Source: Planctomycetota bacterium
Lineage (GTDB): Bacteria > Planctomycetota > SZUA-567 > H5-PLA8
DNA length: 64,000 nucleotides
NCBI GenBank assembly: GCA_015075375.1
Contig: JABTUM010000002.1
Coordinates: 1,413,393 to 1,477,392, forward strand
Reading direction: 5' to 3'
Part shown: positions 53,071 to 61,542 of the stretch, piece by piece
Position numbering within the stretch: the first letter of the stretch is position 1
Layout: the number at the start of each line of letters is the position of its first letter
The notes under the pieces: generated by a model
Told to the model about the DNA's origin: nothing
Databases searched by the model: none
What the model saw: only the letters and a program-made list of their open reading frames with translations
Translations under genes and position numbers: made by a program

Positions 53071-53678
53071 CCGCGGTACCTCCACATCACGATCGTCCCG
53101 AAGGCGAAATGCAATCCGCCGAAGCCCAGTCCCAGCCAGACCGCCGACCACTCCACCGGCGTCCACCACGCCGCGGCGCCCAAGGCCAGGAAGATCAACC
53201 CCAGCGTGCGCATGAACAGCGGCGCGAAGAAGCTCGCCACGTACAGCCCGCAGCCGTACATCGTCAGCCACAAGCCCGGCAAAAGGTCGTAGCGCTCCGC
53301 GCGCGCCAGCGCCAAGGTCGCCACCAGCCCCGCCATACCCGGTCCCAAAAGCGCGCCAAAAGCCGTCCGCGCAATCGGCGTCCACATCCGCTCGCCGCGC
53401 TGCTGGGCCTTAAGCGCCGTCAGAATGAGCATCGTGACCGCCGCCACCACGAAGACTCCCAGCCAGACCCCCAGAAAACGCGGGCCCATCAGCGGATGGC
53501 AGCCGGGATTCTCGGAGGCCCAGCCGCATCCGCCGCTCCCCGCCAGCGCCGCCGTGCCCGCGATGAACCCCGACCAAGCCGAAAACGTCGAATACCGCGT
53601 CGTCCGGTCGATCGCCGCGCGAATGTACCCCAGCGCGCGCAGCGCTTCGTCTCGGGCCATGGGCGATTCGTGCAGCAT
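53067..53678 (-). CDS. Polytopic membrane protein paired with winged-helix regulator
   Basis: 203 residues with about 5 hydrophobic segments (FSAWSGFIAGTAALAGSGGC, FLGVWLGVFVVAAVTMLILT, LLPGLWLTMYGCGLYVASFF, LGLIFLALGAAAW, GLGFGGLHFAFGTIVMW). The N-terminal helix is charged (MARDEALRALGYIRAAIDRT). Such proteins (DUF-type with linked HTH_34 genes) are common in planctomycetes and have no known biochemical role. It starts the operon membrane protein - regulator - uppS; the tight overlap suggests membrane-state sensing, by inference. Confidence 0.8.
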   Translation of the reverse strand: MLHESPMARDEALRALGYIRAAIDRTTRYSTFSAWSGFIAGTAALAGSGGCGWASENPGCHPLMGPRFLGVWLGVFVVAAVTMLILTALKAQQRGERMWTPIARTAFGALLGPGMAGLVATLALARAERYDLLPGLWLTMYGCGLYVASFFAPLFMRTLGLIFLALGAAAWWTPVEWSAVWLGLGFGGLHFAFGTIVMWRYRG

Positions 53679-53888
53679 GAGCGGCGGACTCCTGGCTCGT
53701 ACTCGATCTCAATTCACTTTGCTCCACAAAGCATACCATTCGGATCGGTATCGTCAACGCGGAACTTGATCCCATTCCGTCATCCGCGCGTAAAATTTCG
53801 ACACGTTTCCGGGCACTCGTGGAATCCGCGCGCGGTGCTATGATGCCGGCTGGTTGTTGAGCCCCGATTGAAGAAGGACCGGCGCGCC

Positions 53889-54680
53889 ATGCGGCAGTAC
53901 CTCGATCTGATGCGGCATATCCTGGAGCACGGCGAGCGGAAGGAAGACCGCACCGGCACCGGCACGCTCAGCGTCTTCGGCCACCAGATGCGCTTCGACC
54001 TCGCCGCAGGCTTTCCCGTCCTGACGACGAAGAAGCTCCACCTGCGCTCGATCATTCACGAACTGCTCTGGTTCCTGCGCGGCGAAACGAACATCCGCTA
54101 CCTCAAGGAAAACGGCGTCAGCATCTGGGACGATTGGGCCGACGCCAACGGCGAACTCGGCCCGGTTTACGGCAGCCAGTGGCGCAAATGGACCTGCGAC
54201 GGCAAGGTCTATGACCAGATACAGAATGCCGTCGATCTGCTCAAAAAGAATCCCGACTCGCGGCGGATCATCGTCAGCGCCTGGAAAGTCGACGAAATCG
54301 ACCGCATGGCGCTCCCGCCGTGCCATTGTCTGTTCCAGTTCTATGTCGCGAACGGGAAGCTTTCCTGCCAGCTCTACCAGCGCAGTTGCGATGTCTTCCT
54401 CGGCGTACCGTTCAATATCGCCAGTTACGCGCTGCTGACGCAGATGATGGCGCAGGCCGTCGGCCTCCAACCCGGGCATTTCATCCACACGCTCGGCGAC
54501 GCGCACCTGTACCTCAACCATATGGACCAGACTCGCCTGCAGCTTTCCCGCGAACCGCGCAAACTCCCGGTGATGAAACTCAACCCCGGCGTGAAGGATA
54601 TCTTCGGCTTCAAGTACGAGGATTTCACGCTGGAAGGCTACGATCCGCATCCGCACATCAAGGCGCCGGTGGCGGTATGA
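53889..54680 (+). CDS. thyA: Thymidylate synthase
   Basis: 263 residues from the ATG at 53889, as in E. coli ThyA (264). Start MRQYLDLMRHILEHGE, then DRTGTGTLSVFGHQMRFDLA. The catalytic cysteine is in MALPPCHCLFQFYVANGKLS; QLYQRSCDVFLGVPFNIASY and the Arg residues of DSRRIIVSAW bind dUMP. It methylates dUMP to dTMP using methylenetetrahydrofolate and yields dihydrofolate. Its stop overlaps folA by ATGA, the classic coupling. An earlier TTG is not needed. Confidence 0.98.
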   Translation: MRQYLDLMRHILEHGERKEDRTGTGTLSVFGHQMRFDLAAGFPVLTTKKLHLRSIIHELLWFLRGETNIRYLKENGVSIWDDWADANGELGPVYGSQWRKWTCDGKVYDQIQNAVDLLKKNPDSRRIIVSAWKVDEIDRMALPPCHCLFQFYVANGKLSCQLYQRSCDVFLGVPFNIASYALLTQMMAQAVGLQPGHFIHTLGDAHLYLNHMDQTRLQLSREPRKLPVMKLNPGVKDIFGFKYEDFTLEGYDPHPHIKAPVAV

Positions 54681-55153
54681 CGGTCAGCCTGATCGCGGCA
54701 CTGGCGGACAACCGAGTCATCGGACGCGCCGGGCAATTGCCTTGGCGCTTGCCCGGCGACCTCAAACGCTTTAAACGCCTCACCTTGGGCCACCCGGTCG
54801 TGATGGGCCGCAAGACCTTCGATTCCATCGGCCGCCTGCTGCCCGGGCGCGAGAACGTGATCCTGACGCGCCAGACTTCTTTTCATATGCCCGGCGCGAC
54901 AATCCTGCACACGCCGGAAGCCGTGCTCGAACGCTTCCGCGAGGCCGGTGAGGTCTTCGTGATCGGCGGAGAAGAGATCTACAGCCTCTTCCTGCCGCAT
55001 GCTCAGAAGCTGTACCTCACGCTCGTGCACCAGACCGTGGACGGCGATGCCTATTTCCCGTCGTTCGAGGCCGACGCGTTCGAAGAACTCGAGCGCGAAC
55101 GCATCGAAGAGCCGTTTCCCCACTCGTACGTGACGCTGAGGCGCAAGGCGTGA
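54677..55153 (+). CDS. folA: Dihydrofolate reductase
   Basis: 158 residues. The N-terminus is VSLIAALADNRVIGRAGQLP, then WRLPGDLKRFKRLTLGHPVV with the catalytic acid D in LPGDLKRF, and MGRKTFDSIGRLLPGRENVI for NADPH. VFVIGGEEIYSLFLPHAQKL is the second NADPH loop. It reduces the dihydrofolate formed by ThyA. ATGA overlap with thyA shows co-translation; a 25-base gap leads to the AraC fusion gene. Confidence 0.97.
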   Translation: MTVSLIAALADNRVIGRAGQLPWRLPGDLKRFKRLTLGHPVVMGRKTFDSIGRLLPGRENVILTRQTSFHMPGATILHTPEAVLERFREAGEVFVIGGEEIYSLFLPHAQKLYLTLVHQTVDGDAYFPSFEADAFEELERERIEEPFPHSYVTLRRKA

Positions 55154-55178
55154 ACCTCCTCTCGAGCGGGCCGCACCG

Positions 55179-56699
55179 ATGACCGGACGTCTGCGCACTC
55201 GGCCGGGGCGGCGCATCGAAGTCTGGAGCTTCGGCGGACCTTATTACGAAGCGCGGGTGGCCGAATTTCGCGAGCGCTATCCCGATCTCTCCTGGGACCA
55301 TCGACCGCTTCGCGCGCTCGGCGGCTACTACCTCGATGCCCTCGTCAAAGAGCTTCAGAAGCCCTGGACACCGCTGGCCGTCCTCCCCGTGCGCTTTCGC
55401 GACTTGGGCGCGCTGATCCGGCGCGGCTGGCTCCGCGCGCTGGACGACTTCCTGCCCCCGCAAACGCGGCAAGCATACGCCGCCCCGGCGCTCGACCTCG
55501 GCCGGAGGCACGGTGTGCTGTACGCCGCCCCCGAAGACTTCGTCCCGTACTCGCTGCTGGCGCACACCGGCGCAAGCCGGTCCATTCCCGGCACCTGGGC
55601 CGAGCTCGAACACCGGCTCGACACCGCGTCCGGACAGTCACGTGTGCCGGTCTTGCGCGTCCAGCACGGCGGGCCCACGCACCGTTACGGTTTCCTGCTC
55701 GCTCTTCTGGGCTCCAACGGTTCGCGTTTCGATCTGGGCCTGGAAACCATGTTACAGGACCGCGAAGGGCCGATCGCCTGCTACGAATGGACTCGGCGCA
55801 TGATCGCCAAAGGCCACTGGGTTTACCCTGCCGACTTGCATCCCGAAAAGATTCCGACGATGGGGCTGTTCCGCGAGCGCCGCCTGTCCTACGTACTGGG
55901 CTGGGCAACCGAACTGACTCGCTGGACCCCTGAAGACTTGAGCGGCGTGCGCGTGCTCCCCTTCCCCCGTGGCCCGGCGCGGAAGCCCCCCAGCATACCG
56001 TTCAACGGCACGGGCTGGTGCATCCCCCACAACACCGCACACTTGGATCTTGCCCAGGAGCTTCTCGCCGTGCTTACCGATCCCGAAAGCGTCCGCGAGC
56101 AGGAACGCCTGGGCGGCACCCCTTTCCCGGCGCTGCGGCGGCTCTGGAACGATCCGCAGATACTCGCGCGCAAACCTTTTTACCACGATGCCGCGAAGGC
56201 CACGGATACGCATGCCGCGTACGCGCCCGAATTCCTGGACCGCGACCTGCAACTGCTCGACGAAACGTTTTTCGATGCGCTGAACCGGGGCGAGTCCGGC
56301 GCCGAATGGCTCGCGCGCCTGGGCCGCGCCAGCCATAAGCTCGCCAGGCAGACCGTAACCCACGGCCTTGTCCGCCGCGCGCTGGACGTGATCGAGGAAA
56401 GGCTCGAACGCATCGCCAGCGTTCGCGAAATTGCCGCGAGCGTCGGCAGGCACCCCGACTACCTGAACCGGGTCTTTCGCCAAGAACTCGGCATCGGCGT
56501 CAAATCCTACTTCGACCGCCGCCGCATGGAACGCGCCCGCGCCATGCTCGCCGACATTACGCTCAGTATCCGCGAGATCGCGGAGCGCTCCGGCTTCGCC
56601 AGTCCGGCCGCCTTTTCCCGCGCATGCCGCGCCCATTGGGGCGCCAGCCCGCTACAGTTACGCCGCCAAGACCTCGTCCGCATCCGCCGTGGCGCCTAA
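55179..56699 (+). CDS. AraC-type regulator with N-terminal ABC solute-binding-protein domain
   Basis: 506 residues without signal peptide or membrane helix. Residues about 10-400 match the fold of family-1 extracellular solute-binding proteins: EVWSFGGPYYEARVAEFRER, GRRHGVLYAAPEDFVPYSLL, GLFRERRLSYVLGWATEL and FPALRRLWNDPQILA. The C-terminal 100 residues are AraC HTHs: ASVREIAASVGRHPDYLNRV, then SIREIAERSGFASPAAFSRA. It is a one-component sensor that would read a sugar or oligosaccharide inside the cell. It sits after folA, likely with its own target set. Fusion of these two domains in this order is uncommon. Confidence 0.86.
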   Translation: MTGRLRTRPGRRIEVWSFGGPYYEARVAEFRERYPDLSWDHRPLRALGGYYLDALVKELQKPWTPLAVLPVRFRDLGALIRRGWLRALDDFLPPQTRQAYAAPALDLGRRHGVLYAAPEDFVPYSLLAHTGASRSIPGTWAELEHRLDTASGQSRVPVLRVQHGGPTHRYGFLLALLGSNGSRFDLGLETMLQDREGPIACYEWTRRMIAKGHWVYPADLHPEKIPTMGLFRERRLSYVLGWATELTRWTPEDLSGVRVLPFPRGPARKPPSIPFNGTGWCIPHNTAHLDLAQELLAVLTDPESVREQERLGGTPFPALRRLWNDPQILARKPFYHDAAKATDTHAAYAPEFLDRDLQLLDETFFDALNRGESGAEWLARLGRASHKLARQTVTHGLVRRALDVIEERLERIASVREIAASVGRHPDYLNRVFRQELGIGVKSYFDRRRMERARAMLADITLSIREIAERSGFASPAAFSRACRAHWGASPLQLRRQDLVRIRRGA

Positions 56700-56824
56700 T
56701 TTCAACTAAATACGTCGTGATTTGAGGGCATAGGTCGGATTATGCAAACTTAAACCCGCTCATCGAACCGGGCACGCGGCGTATCCAAGAGCAGGGACCG
56801 GACGCGTAACCAGGAGAACCCGCG

Positions 56825-57613
56825 GTGCTCAGCCCAACCCAGATTCAGCGCTTTCACGAAGACGGCTATGCGGTGGTCGACGGGATGCTCACGCCCGCCG
56901 AATGGCACGATCTGCGCGAAGCCACCCAGCGCATCGTCGCCAACCCCCTCGGCCGCGCCAGCGCCGCCGAATATCTCCAGGATCAATACGCCACGCAGTG
57001 GGGCGTCTTCTCCGAGCACCTGTGGATCGACGAGGCAACCGCCGAACCCGCCGTGCTATGGGTCCGCGACAATCCGCGCGCGCGCGCCGTCGCCTCAGCG
57101 CTGCTGAACGTCGAAGCGAAAGCTTCCCGCGTAAGCATGCAGATCATGTACCCGCGCTGCGGCTGCAAGCAGCCTTGGCATCAGGACCACACGCCGGGCG
57201 ACCGGAATCTCTGGTGGATCAACTGCATGTACTACCTGGAAGAGATGACGCCCGAAAACGGGAGCCTCCTGGTGGTGCCCGGAAGCCATCGTACGCCGCT
57301 GAATCGGCGCCTGCCCGATTACGGTCCGATCCCCGGCAGCGTACGCGTCCTGCCCAAACCCGGCGCGGCGGTCTTTTTCTACATGAGCATCCTGCACGCC
57401 GCCGATGAGCACTTGGGCGCCGAACCCCGCCGCGGCGTCAAGACGCACTACAGCCTCCCGCATATTAACCCGCTCGATCATCGTCACGAACAGCGCTACG
57501 CGCGCGGCGTGCGCCGGCGAGGGCACGAAATTCTGCGCGCCGACGACGGCGTACACAGCTTCTGGTTTGCCGAAGAAGAGCCCGTTGCGGCCGAAAGGAA
57601 CTCTTATGCGTAA
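56825..57613 (+). CDS. Phytanoyl-CoA dioxygenase (PhyH)-family oxygenase
   Basis: 262 residues from a GTG at 56825 with AGGAG about 9 bases upstream. The start QRFHEDGYAVVDGMLTPAEW is typical for the family. The Fe site is HxD in KQPWHQDHTP and the distal His in MSILHAADEH, with the 2-oxoglutarate Arg likely in the RRGVKTHYSLP segment. Non-heme Fe(II)/2-oxoglutarate hydroxylase, substrate unknown. Its stop overlaps by 8 bases a secreted lactonase-like propeller gene, so they are co-translated. Confidence 0.88.
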   Translation: MLSPTQIQRFHEDGYAVVDGMLTPAEWHDLREATQRIVANPLGRASAAEYLQDQYATQWGVFSEHLWIDEATAEPAVLWVRDNPRARAVASALLNVEAKASRVSMQIMYPRCGCKQPWHQDHTPGDRNLWWINCMYYLEEMTPENGSLLVVPGSHRTPLNRRLPDYGPIPGSVRVLPKPGAAVFFYMSILHAADEHLGAEPRRGVKTHYSLPHINPLDHRHEQRYARGVRRRGHEILRADDGVHSFWFAEEEPVAAERNSYA

Positions 57614-58748
57614 TCACCTGTTCTTCATCGCCGGCGCCATCGGCCTGTGCGGCGCGCTCCAGGCCGCCACCGCCTTGACGCCGCTCCAGGAAATCAAACA
57701 GTCCGAAACCGTCAACCTCGACTGGGTGCACCGGATCCAGCTCGTCGACGGATACGCCTTGGTCGTCTCGCATCGCGGTGGAGCCATCCACCTGTATAAG
57801 CGCGATGCCGCGACCGGCGCGCTGGAATACCGCAGTTCCATCCCGCTGGCCAAAGAGTTGGGGCACCCAGGCAGACACCTGGACGCCTTCCCCGTGCTGA
57901 CCAAGCGCCAGATGCTCTACGTCACCGGATGCTGGACCCACGCCAACAGCAACGCACAGGGTCTGGGACTCACTTGGTATCGCTTCGATTCCGAAAAAGG
58001 CACCGCCACCAAACTCGGCCGCATCGAATCCGACGCCGGTGTGCTGAGTGCGCACCCTTGCCGCGATGCGCTGCTGCTCTCCAGTTCCTTCGGAGGCTCT
58101 GTCCAGACCATCGACCTGGACCCGTCCACCGGGGAGCCGAAACTGGGCGAGAAAATCACCGGGCAGGGACTCGGCGCCGAACTCATCCCGTCGCCGGACG
58201 GCAAGCACCTGTACAGCCTGCTGGGGAAACAAGTGGGCTGTCTGGCTGTCGGATCCCAAGGTGCTTTGAACTTTGCCGGCACGTCCGCTTTGGACGGCAT
58301 GGAACCCAAAGGCCATATGCGCGCAAGCGCGCTCACCTTCTCGCCCGACGGCAAACACGTCTACATCAACCTTTACGGCTACGGCGAAAAGAACGCGCAA
58401 GGCAAGTATGCCGGCTTCACCGCCATGGGGCTATTCACCCGCGACGCGGCCTCGGGAACGCTCACCTTTGTCCGCGCGCTTTCGGTCGATCGCAAGATGA
58501 CCGGCATCATCACCATCGTTTTTGATCCTACGGGCACGCGCGGCTATTACGCGTCGGGACCGGAGACCTCCGGCTCCTGCTTGGGTTGGTTCGATCGTGA
58601 CCCCGCCACCGGCGACGTCACTTACGGAGGTTCCGCGCCTGGCACCGCGCGCGGCGTAGTCCACGTAGCCTACGACCCAAAAAGCGGAGCGGTTTACGCG
58701 GCGGGCTCGCATTCCAACAAGCAATTCTGGGTCTTCGGCACGCGCTGA
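57606..58748 (+). CDS. Secreted beta-propeller protein, lactonase-like
   Basis: 380 residues from the ATG at 57606 (AAAGGAAC upstream), signal peptide MRNHLFFIAGAIGLCGALQA. Repeated blades: IHLYKRDAATGALEYRSS, VQTIDLDPSTGEPKLGEK, ASALTFSPDGKHVYINLYGY and HVAYDPKSGAVYAAGSHSNK. It resembles the Pgl-type lactonases but is exported, unlike the 9285 gene product. It lies between a dioxygenase and a PQQ-type propeller in one operon. Confidence 0.8.
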   Translation: MRNHLFFIAGAIGLCGALQAATALTPLQEIKQSETVNLDWVHRIQLVDGYALVVSHRGGAIHLYKRDAATGALEYRSSIPLAKELGHPGRHLDAFPVLTKRQMLYVTGCWTHANSNAQGLGLTWYRFDSEKGTATKLGRIESDAGVLSAHPCRDALLLSSSFGGSVQTIDLDPSTGEPKLGEKITGQGLGAELIPSPDGKHLYSLLGKQVGCLAVGSQGALNFAGTSALDGMEPKGHMRASALTFSPDGKHVYINLYGYGEKNAQGKYAGFTAMGLFTRDAASGTLTFVRALSVDRKMTGIITIVFDPTGTRGYYASGPETSGSCLGWFDRDPATGDVTYGGSAPGTARGVVHVAYDPKSGAVYAAGSHSNKQFWVFGTR

Positions 58749-58765
58749 ACCGGAAGGAGCCACCC

Positions 58766-60034
58766 ATGACCGCAGGACGCTGGACGGCTTTCTGGCTGCT
58801 GCTCGGATTAGGCGTCGCACACGCATCCTCCGATGCGCCGCTGCCCGATTGGAACCAGTACCGCGGACCCAAGCGCGACGGGGTCAGCCGCGAGTCCGCC
58901 GTCTCGGCCGATTGGCCTCTGGAAGGGCCGCCGGTGTTGTGGAAGGCGCAGGCCGGCAAGGGCCCCTGCGGCCTGATCGTGGCCCACGGGCGCCTTTACA
59001 CCGCCGGCAATACCAACGGGCGCGAAGCGCTGCTCTGCTACGAAGCCGCAAACGGTAAGGAACTCTGGAAGTTCGAGTACGACTCCGGCGATCCCTCGCC
59101 CAAAAATCCGGGGCCTGCGTCCACCCCAGCCGCCGACGAAGCCCGCGTCTTCATGCTCAGCCGCACCGGCCAGCTTCACGCGGTCGACCGCGACTCCGGA
59201 AAGCTGATCTGGAAGAAGGATTTCGTCCAGGATTTCGGAGCCAAAAAGCCGCCCAACGGTTTCTGCGGATCGCCGCTTCTCTATGGAGCCACGCTCGTCG
59301 TCCCGGTCTGCGGAACTCAGGCCACCGTGGCCGCCTTCGATCGCGCCACAGGCGACACCGTCTGGACCTGGAAGGGCGCCATGTCCAACTACGCCTCGCC
59401 GCTAAGCTTTGCTCTGCCGCAGGGCGGTGAACAGTTGCTCATCGCGAGCGACTTCGGTTACCACGGACTCGATCCCGCTTCGGGCAAGCAGGCCTGGGCC
59501 TACCGCTGGCCAACCGCCTTTAACATCAACGCCACGCTTCCCGTCGTCGCGGGCGACTCGTTCATCGTTTCGTCCGGATATGGAAAAGGCTGCGCCCGCC
59601 TGAAGCCCGCCAGCGACACCGTGGAGGAAATCTGGGGCGGGAACAAGAAGGAGATCAAAAATCTGCGCAGCCAGTGCAGCCCGGCCGTGCTCTTTGAAGG
59701 ACACCTGTACGGCTACGACGGCGACGGGCAAAGCGGAGCCAAGCAGCCGCTCGTATGCGTCGATGCCGCCAACGGAGAACTGAAATGGAGCAGCGATAAG
59801 ATCAAAGGCGCGGGGGCGCTGATGTGTGCCGGGGGCCGGCTGTTGGTACTCAACCACACCGGAACGCTCGCGCTGGTTGAGGCCACCCCCGAGAGCTACC
59901 GCGAACTCGCCCGCGCTCAGTTGATCGCGCCCAAATGCTGGCAGCCGCCCGTCCTTGTCGGCGGAAGAGCCTACCTACGCAACGAGAACGGCGATCTTGT
60001 CTGCTCCGATCTCGCCCCTTCGAGCAACAAGTAA
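58766..60034 (+). CDS. Secreted PQQ-type beta-propeller protein
   Basis: 422 residues with GGAG before the ATG and a signal peptide (FWLLLGLGVAHASS). The mature start DWNQYRGPKRDGVSRES is the hallmark of planctomycete/verrucomicrobial PQQ-like proteins. Blades repeat the A/G-x-D-x-x-T/S-G-x-x-x-W pattern: LLCYEAANGKELWKF, LHAVDRDSGKLIWKKD, VAAFDRATGDTVWTW and LVCVDAANGELKWSSD. No dehydrogenase catalytic Asp can be named, so it may be a structural propeller. Last gene of the operon. Confidence 0.87.
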   Translation: MTAGRWTAFWLLLGLGVAHASSDAPLPDWNQYRGPKRDGVSRESAVSADWPLEGPPVLWKAQAGKGPCGLIVAHGRLYTAGNTNGREALLCYEAANGKELWKFEYDSGDPSPKNPGPASTPAADEARVFMLSRTGQLHAVDRDSGKLIWKKDFVQDFGAKKPPNGFCGSPLLYGATLVVPVCGTQATVAAFDRATGDTVWTWKGAMSNYASPLSFALPQGGEQLLIASDFGYHGLDPASGKQAWAYRWPTAFNINATLPVVAGDSFIVSSGYGKGCARLKPASDTVEEIWGGNKKEIKNLRSQCSPAVLFEGHLYGYDGDGQSGAKQPLVCVDAANGELKWSSDKIKGAGALMCAGGRLLVLNHTGTLALVEATPESYRELARAQLIAPKCWQPPVLVGGRAYLRNENGDLVCSDLAPSSNK

Positions 60035-60161
60035 GCGCAACTGCCGCGCGCTTCTCGATCCGCACCCAAGACTCTGTCCCTAAACGCTTCGAAGGCGGAT
60101 GCGCTGCGCAGGTCCCCGCAAGCAGACGCCGAAGTAGCGTTTCGAGACTGAGCCTAGCCCC

Positions 60162-60195
60162 GAAAAAGCAAAACCGCCCCACGAAGGAGGCGGTT
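60162..60195 (-). terminator. Rho-independent terminator, minus-strand orientation
   Basis: Stem AACCGCC (60172-60178) / GGCGGTT (60189-60195) with a 10-base loop. Read on the minus strand it is followed by TTTTGCTTTTT. It stands about 28 bases past the CCA of the tRNA fragment, as a normal tRNA terminator would, which supports that fragment being the original tRNA 3' end. Confidence 0.7.
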
Positions 60196-60222
60196 GATCG
60201 GCGTCCGGCCCGTCCACGTAAA

Positions 60223-60256
60223 TGGTATACCCGGGAGGATTCGAACCTCCGACCTC
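60223..60256 (-). repeat. tRNA 3'-end fragment, candidate attachment-site core
   Basis: On the minus strand the sequence reads a variable-loop-like GAGGTC, T-arm GGAGG / TTCGAAT / CCTCC, 3' acceptor strand CGGGTAT, discriminator A and CCA. The 5' part of a tRNA is missing: no matching ATACCCG acceptor strand or canonical anticodon arm can be folded upstream (checked to 60320). A terminator follows at 60162-60195. This is the footprint left by integration into a tRNA gene; the complete tRNA should lie right of the window. Confidence 0.7.
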
Positions 60257-60494
60257 AACCTCCGCAGGCCGATTTTCCAGCCGGGACCGCAAAGCACTTT
60301 TGAGCACAGACCGATACACGCAAACGAGTTAGAGCGCTTGCGTTCGGAATCCAAGAGCACCGAAGGGAACCCCAAAGGACAGAAAAAGCGGTCCCAATGT
60401 GGTCCCTGTTGGTGGGAGGGTCACGTTTTACACCTGCATGCGCTTGAACTGCTGGCGCTCGATCCCGACTTGAACGAAGGCGAGGGGCGCGCGC

Positions 60495-60779
60495 ATGCGT
60501 GAACGCTCCCGGACCGAATTCCCTTGGGCGCTGTTCTTGATCGTCGCGGCCTTGCTCGCGCTGCTGGTGCTGGATTGGGCGTACAGCCCGGCATGGAATC
60601 GCCGCGGCAACCGCGGTTCCTTGCGCTCTGGCGCGACTTCGCAGGCGAACAGCCATGTGGAGAGGGTTGGTCCGAAGAAAAGCGCGTGGCTTGCCTCGTA
60701 TTCGTTCTGTCTGAACTATCGGAAATTAGAGAACCATCGGGTAAAGTGCTTCATGGAGGACGGCGCATGGTGGCGGTAA
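60495..60779 (+). CDS. Possible small membrane protein of the element
   Basis: 94 residues: charged start (MRERSRTEFP), one hydrophobic helix (WALFLIVAALLALLVLDWAY), then a basic tail without hydrophobic pattern. The first 35 residues look like a real membrane protein; the rest overlaps another frame that looks at least as protein-like, so the true end is unsure. No strong ribosome-binding site. Low confidence. Confidence 0.4.
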   Translation: MRERSRTEFPWALFLIVAALLALLVLDWAYSPAWNRRGNRGSLRSGATSQANSHVERVGPKKSAWLASYSFCLNYRKLENHRVKCFMEDGAWWR

Positions 60780-61015
60780 ACCGGATCGCGGGGCACTTGG
60801 AGCCGGACGACGATAGCCGGGAAGTCGAATCCTTGTCGGAATGGTCGGAACGCTTGGGCGTTTCAACGGATGAACTGGCGCGCGCGGTACTGGACTACGT
60901 TCGCGAGACGAACGACAAGGCACGCCGCGGCGACGTCAAGGCCCGGATCGAACTCACGCGCGAGCTTGTCCCGGCTCTGCTCAAGTTGGTCGAGCGTTCG
61001 ATAGGAATAGGTTGA
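60767..61015 (+). CDS. DUF3606-like small protein
   Basis: 82 residues; start ATG 60767 with GGAGG at 60755-60759 (7-base spacing), which decides the start against longer in-frame options. The core EVESLSEWSERLGVSTDELA is the DUF3606 helix pattern, then a long helix LTRELVPALLKLVERSIG. These are small helical proteins frequent in mobile DNA, function unknown. It is 4 bases from the next gene. Confidence 0.65.
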   Translation: MVAVNRIAGHLEPDDDSREVESLSEWSERLGVSTDELARAVLDYVRETNDKARRGDVKARIELTRELVPALLKLVERSIGIG

Positions 61016-61019
61016 GGCC

Positions 61020-61469
61020 ATGGCGAAGCGCAACGCGGGCAAGACGAGTGAGGGTCGCACGGCTGCCGGCCGGTTCGCGCCCGGGAATCCGGGCGGTCCA
61101 GGCAACCCCTACGCGCGGCGCGTGGCCCAACTTCGCCAAGTGCTTCTTGATGCGGTATCGGACAAAGACTTGGTGAACATTGCTAAGGCGCTTGTTGCGA
61201 AGGCCAAGAAAGGCGACGTGCATGCCGCGCGGGAAGTATGGGACCGGCTCATGGGTAAGCCGGTGCAGCCCAACCTTGAACTAGGCGCCAAGGAGGAACT
61301 GATTGGCGATGCGCTGTACCAAGAACTTGCGAAACTCTGGGGCTGTCAGCCGGGCATGGTTCCCCACGTGATCAAGTGGATTTCCGAGCAAACAGAGACT
61401 AGCCCCGCATTGGGGGACCGATTTCCCGAATTGAAGCAGTCTGGCGGCGCTCCAAGTGGGGCGAAATAG
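61020..61469 (+). CDS. DUF5681-like protein, possible small terminase
   Basis: 149 residues. It opens with a flexible, basic, Gly/Pro-rich segment (GRFAPGNPGGPGNPYARRV), then helices (LRQVLLDAVSDKDLVNIAKA and the DVHAAREVWDRLMGKPVQP end). This is the DUF5681 pattern, found in prophage regions next to terminase genes and suspected to be small terminase-like. No large terminase is in the window. The ribosome-binding site is weak (GAGG). Confidence 0.75.
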   Translation: MAKRNAGKTSEGRTAAGRFAPGNPGGPGNPYARRVAQLRQVLLDAVSDKDLVNIAKALVAKAKKGDVHAAREVWDRLMGKPVQPNLELGAKEELIGDALYQELAKLWGCQPGMVPHVIKWISEQTETSPALGDRFPELKQSGGAPSGAK

Positions 61470-61542
61470 GCTGATTCGGGACAGAAACCGACCGCGCGCG
61501 CGATTGGGACGTGCGCGGTACATCAACGAAGGAGTATCCGTC

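Larger units (their letters stand above)
60035..60494. other. Gene-poor boundary region between core and second element
   Basis: About 460 bases without a supported gene. It contains a minus-strand terminator, a tRNA 3'-end fragment and then sequence of mixed composition. An open frame here that translates as GIPGRIRTSDLNLRRP is an artefact of the tRNA fragment. Confidence 0.6.

Noticed and set aside
53071..53385. N-terminal extension of the winged-helix regulator
   Set aside because: Gly/Ala/Arg-rich shadow of the membrane-protein gene; the ATG at 53070 has the ATGA coupling.
60223..60320. Complete tRNA on the minus strand
   Set aside because: A GTATCGG-like segment upstream pairs poorly with the acceptor strand and no canonical anticodon arm forms; only the 3' part is credible.
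60194..60502. 102-residue frame reading GIPGRIRTSDLNLRRP
   Set aside because: Arises from translating the tRNA T-arm fragment; this motif is a known kind of false protein.
60524..60766. Upstream extension of the DUF3606-like gene to a start at 60524 or 60593
   Set aside because: The internal ATG at 60767 has GGAGG at ideal spacing, and DUF3606 similarity begins after it. The extension looks partly protein-like, so it is not fully excluded.
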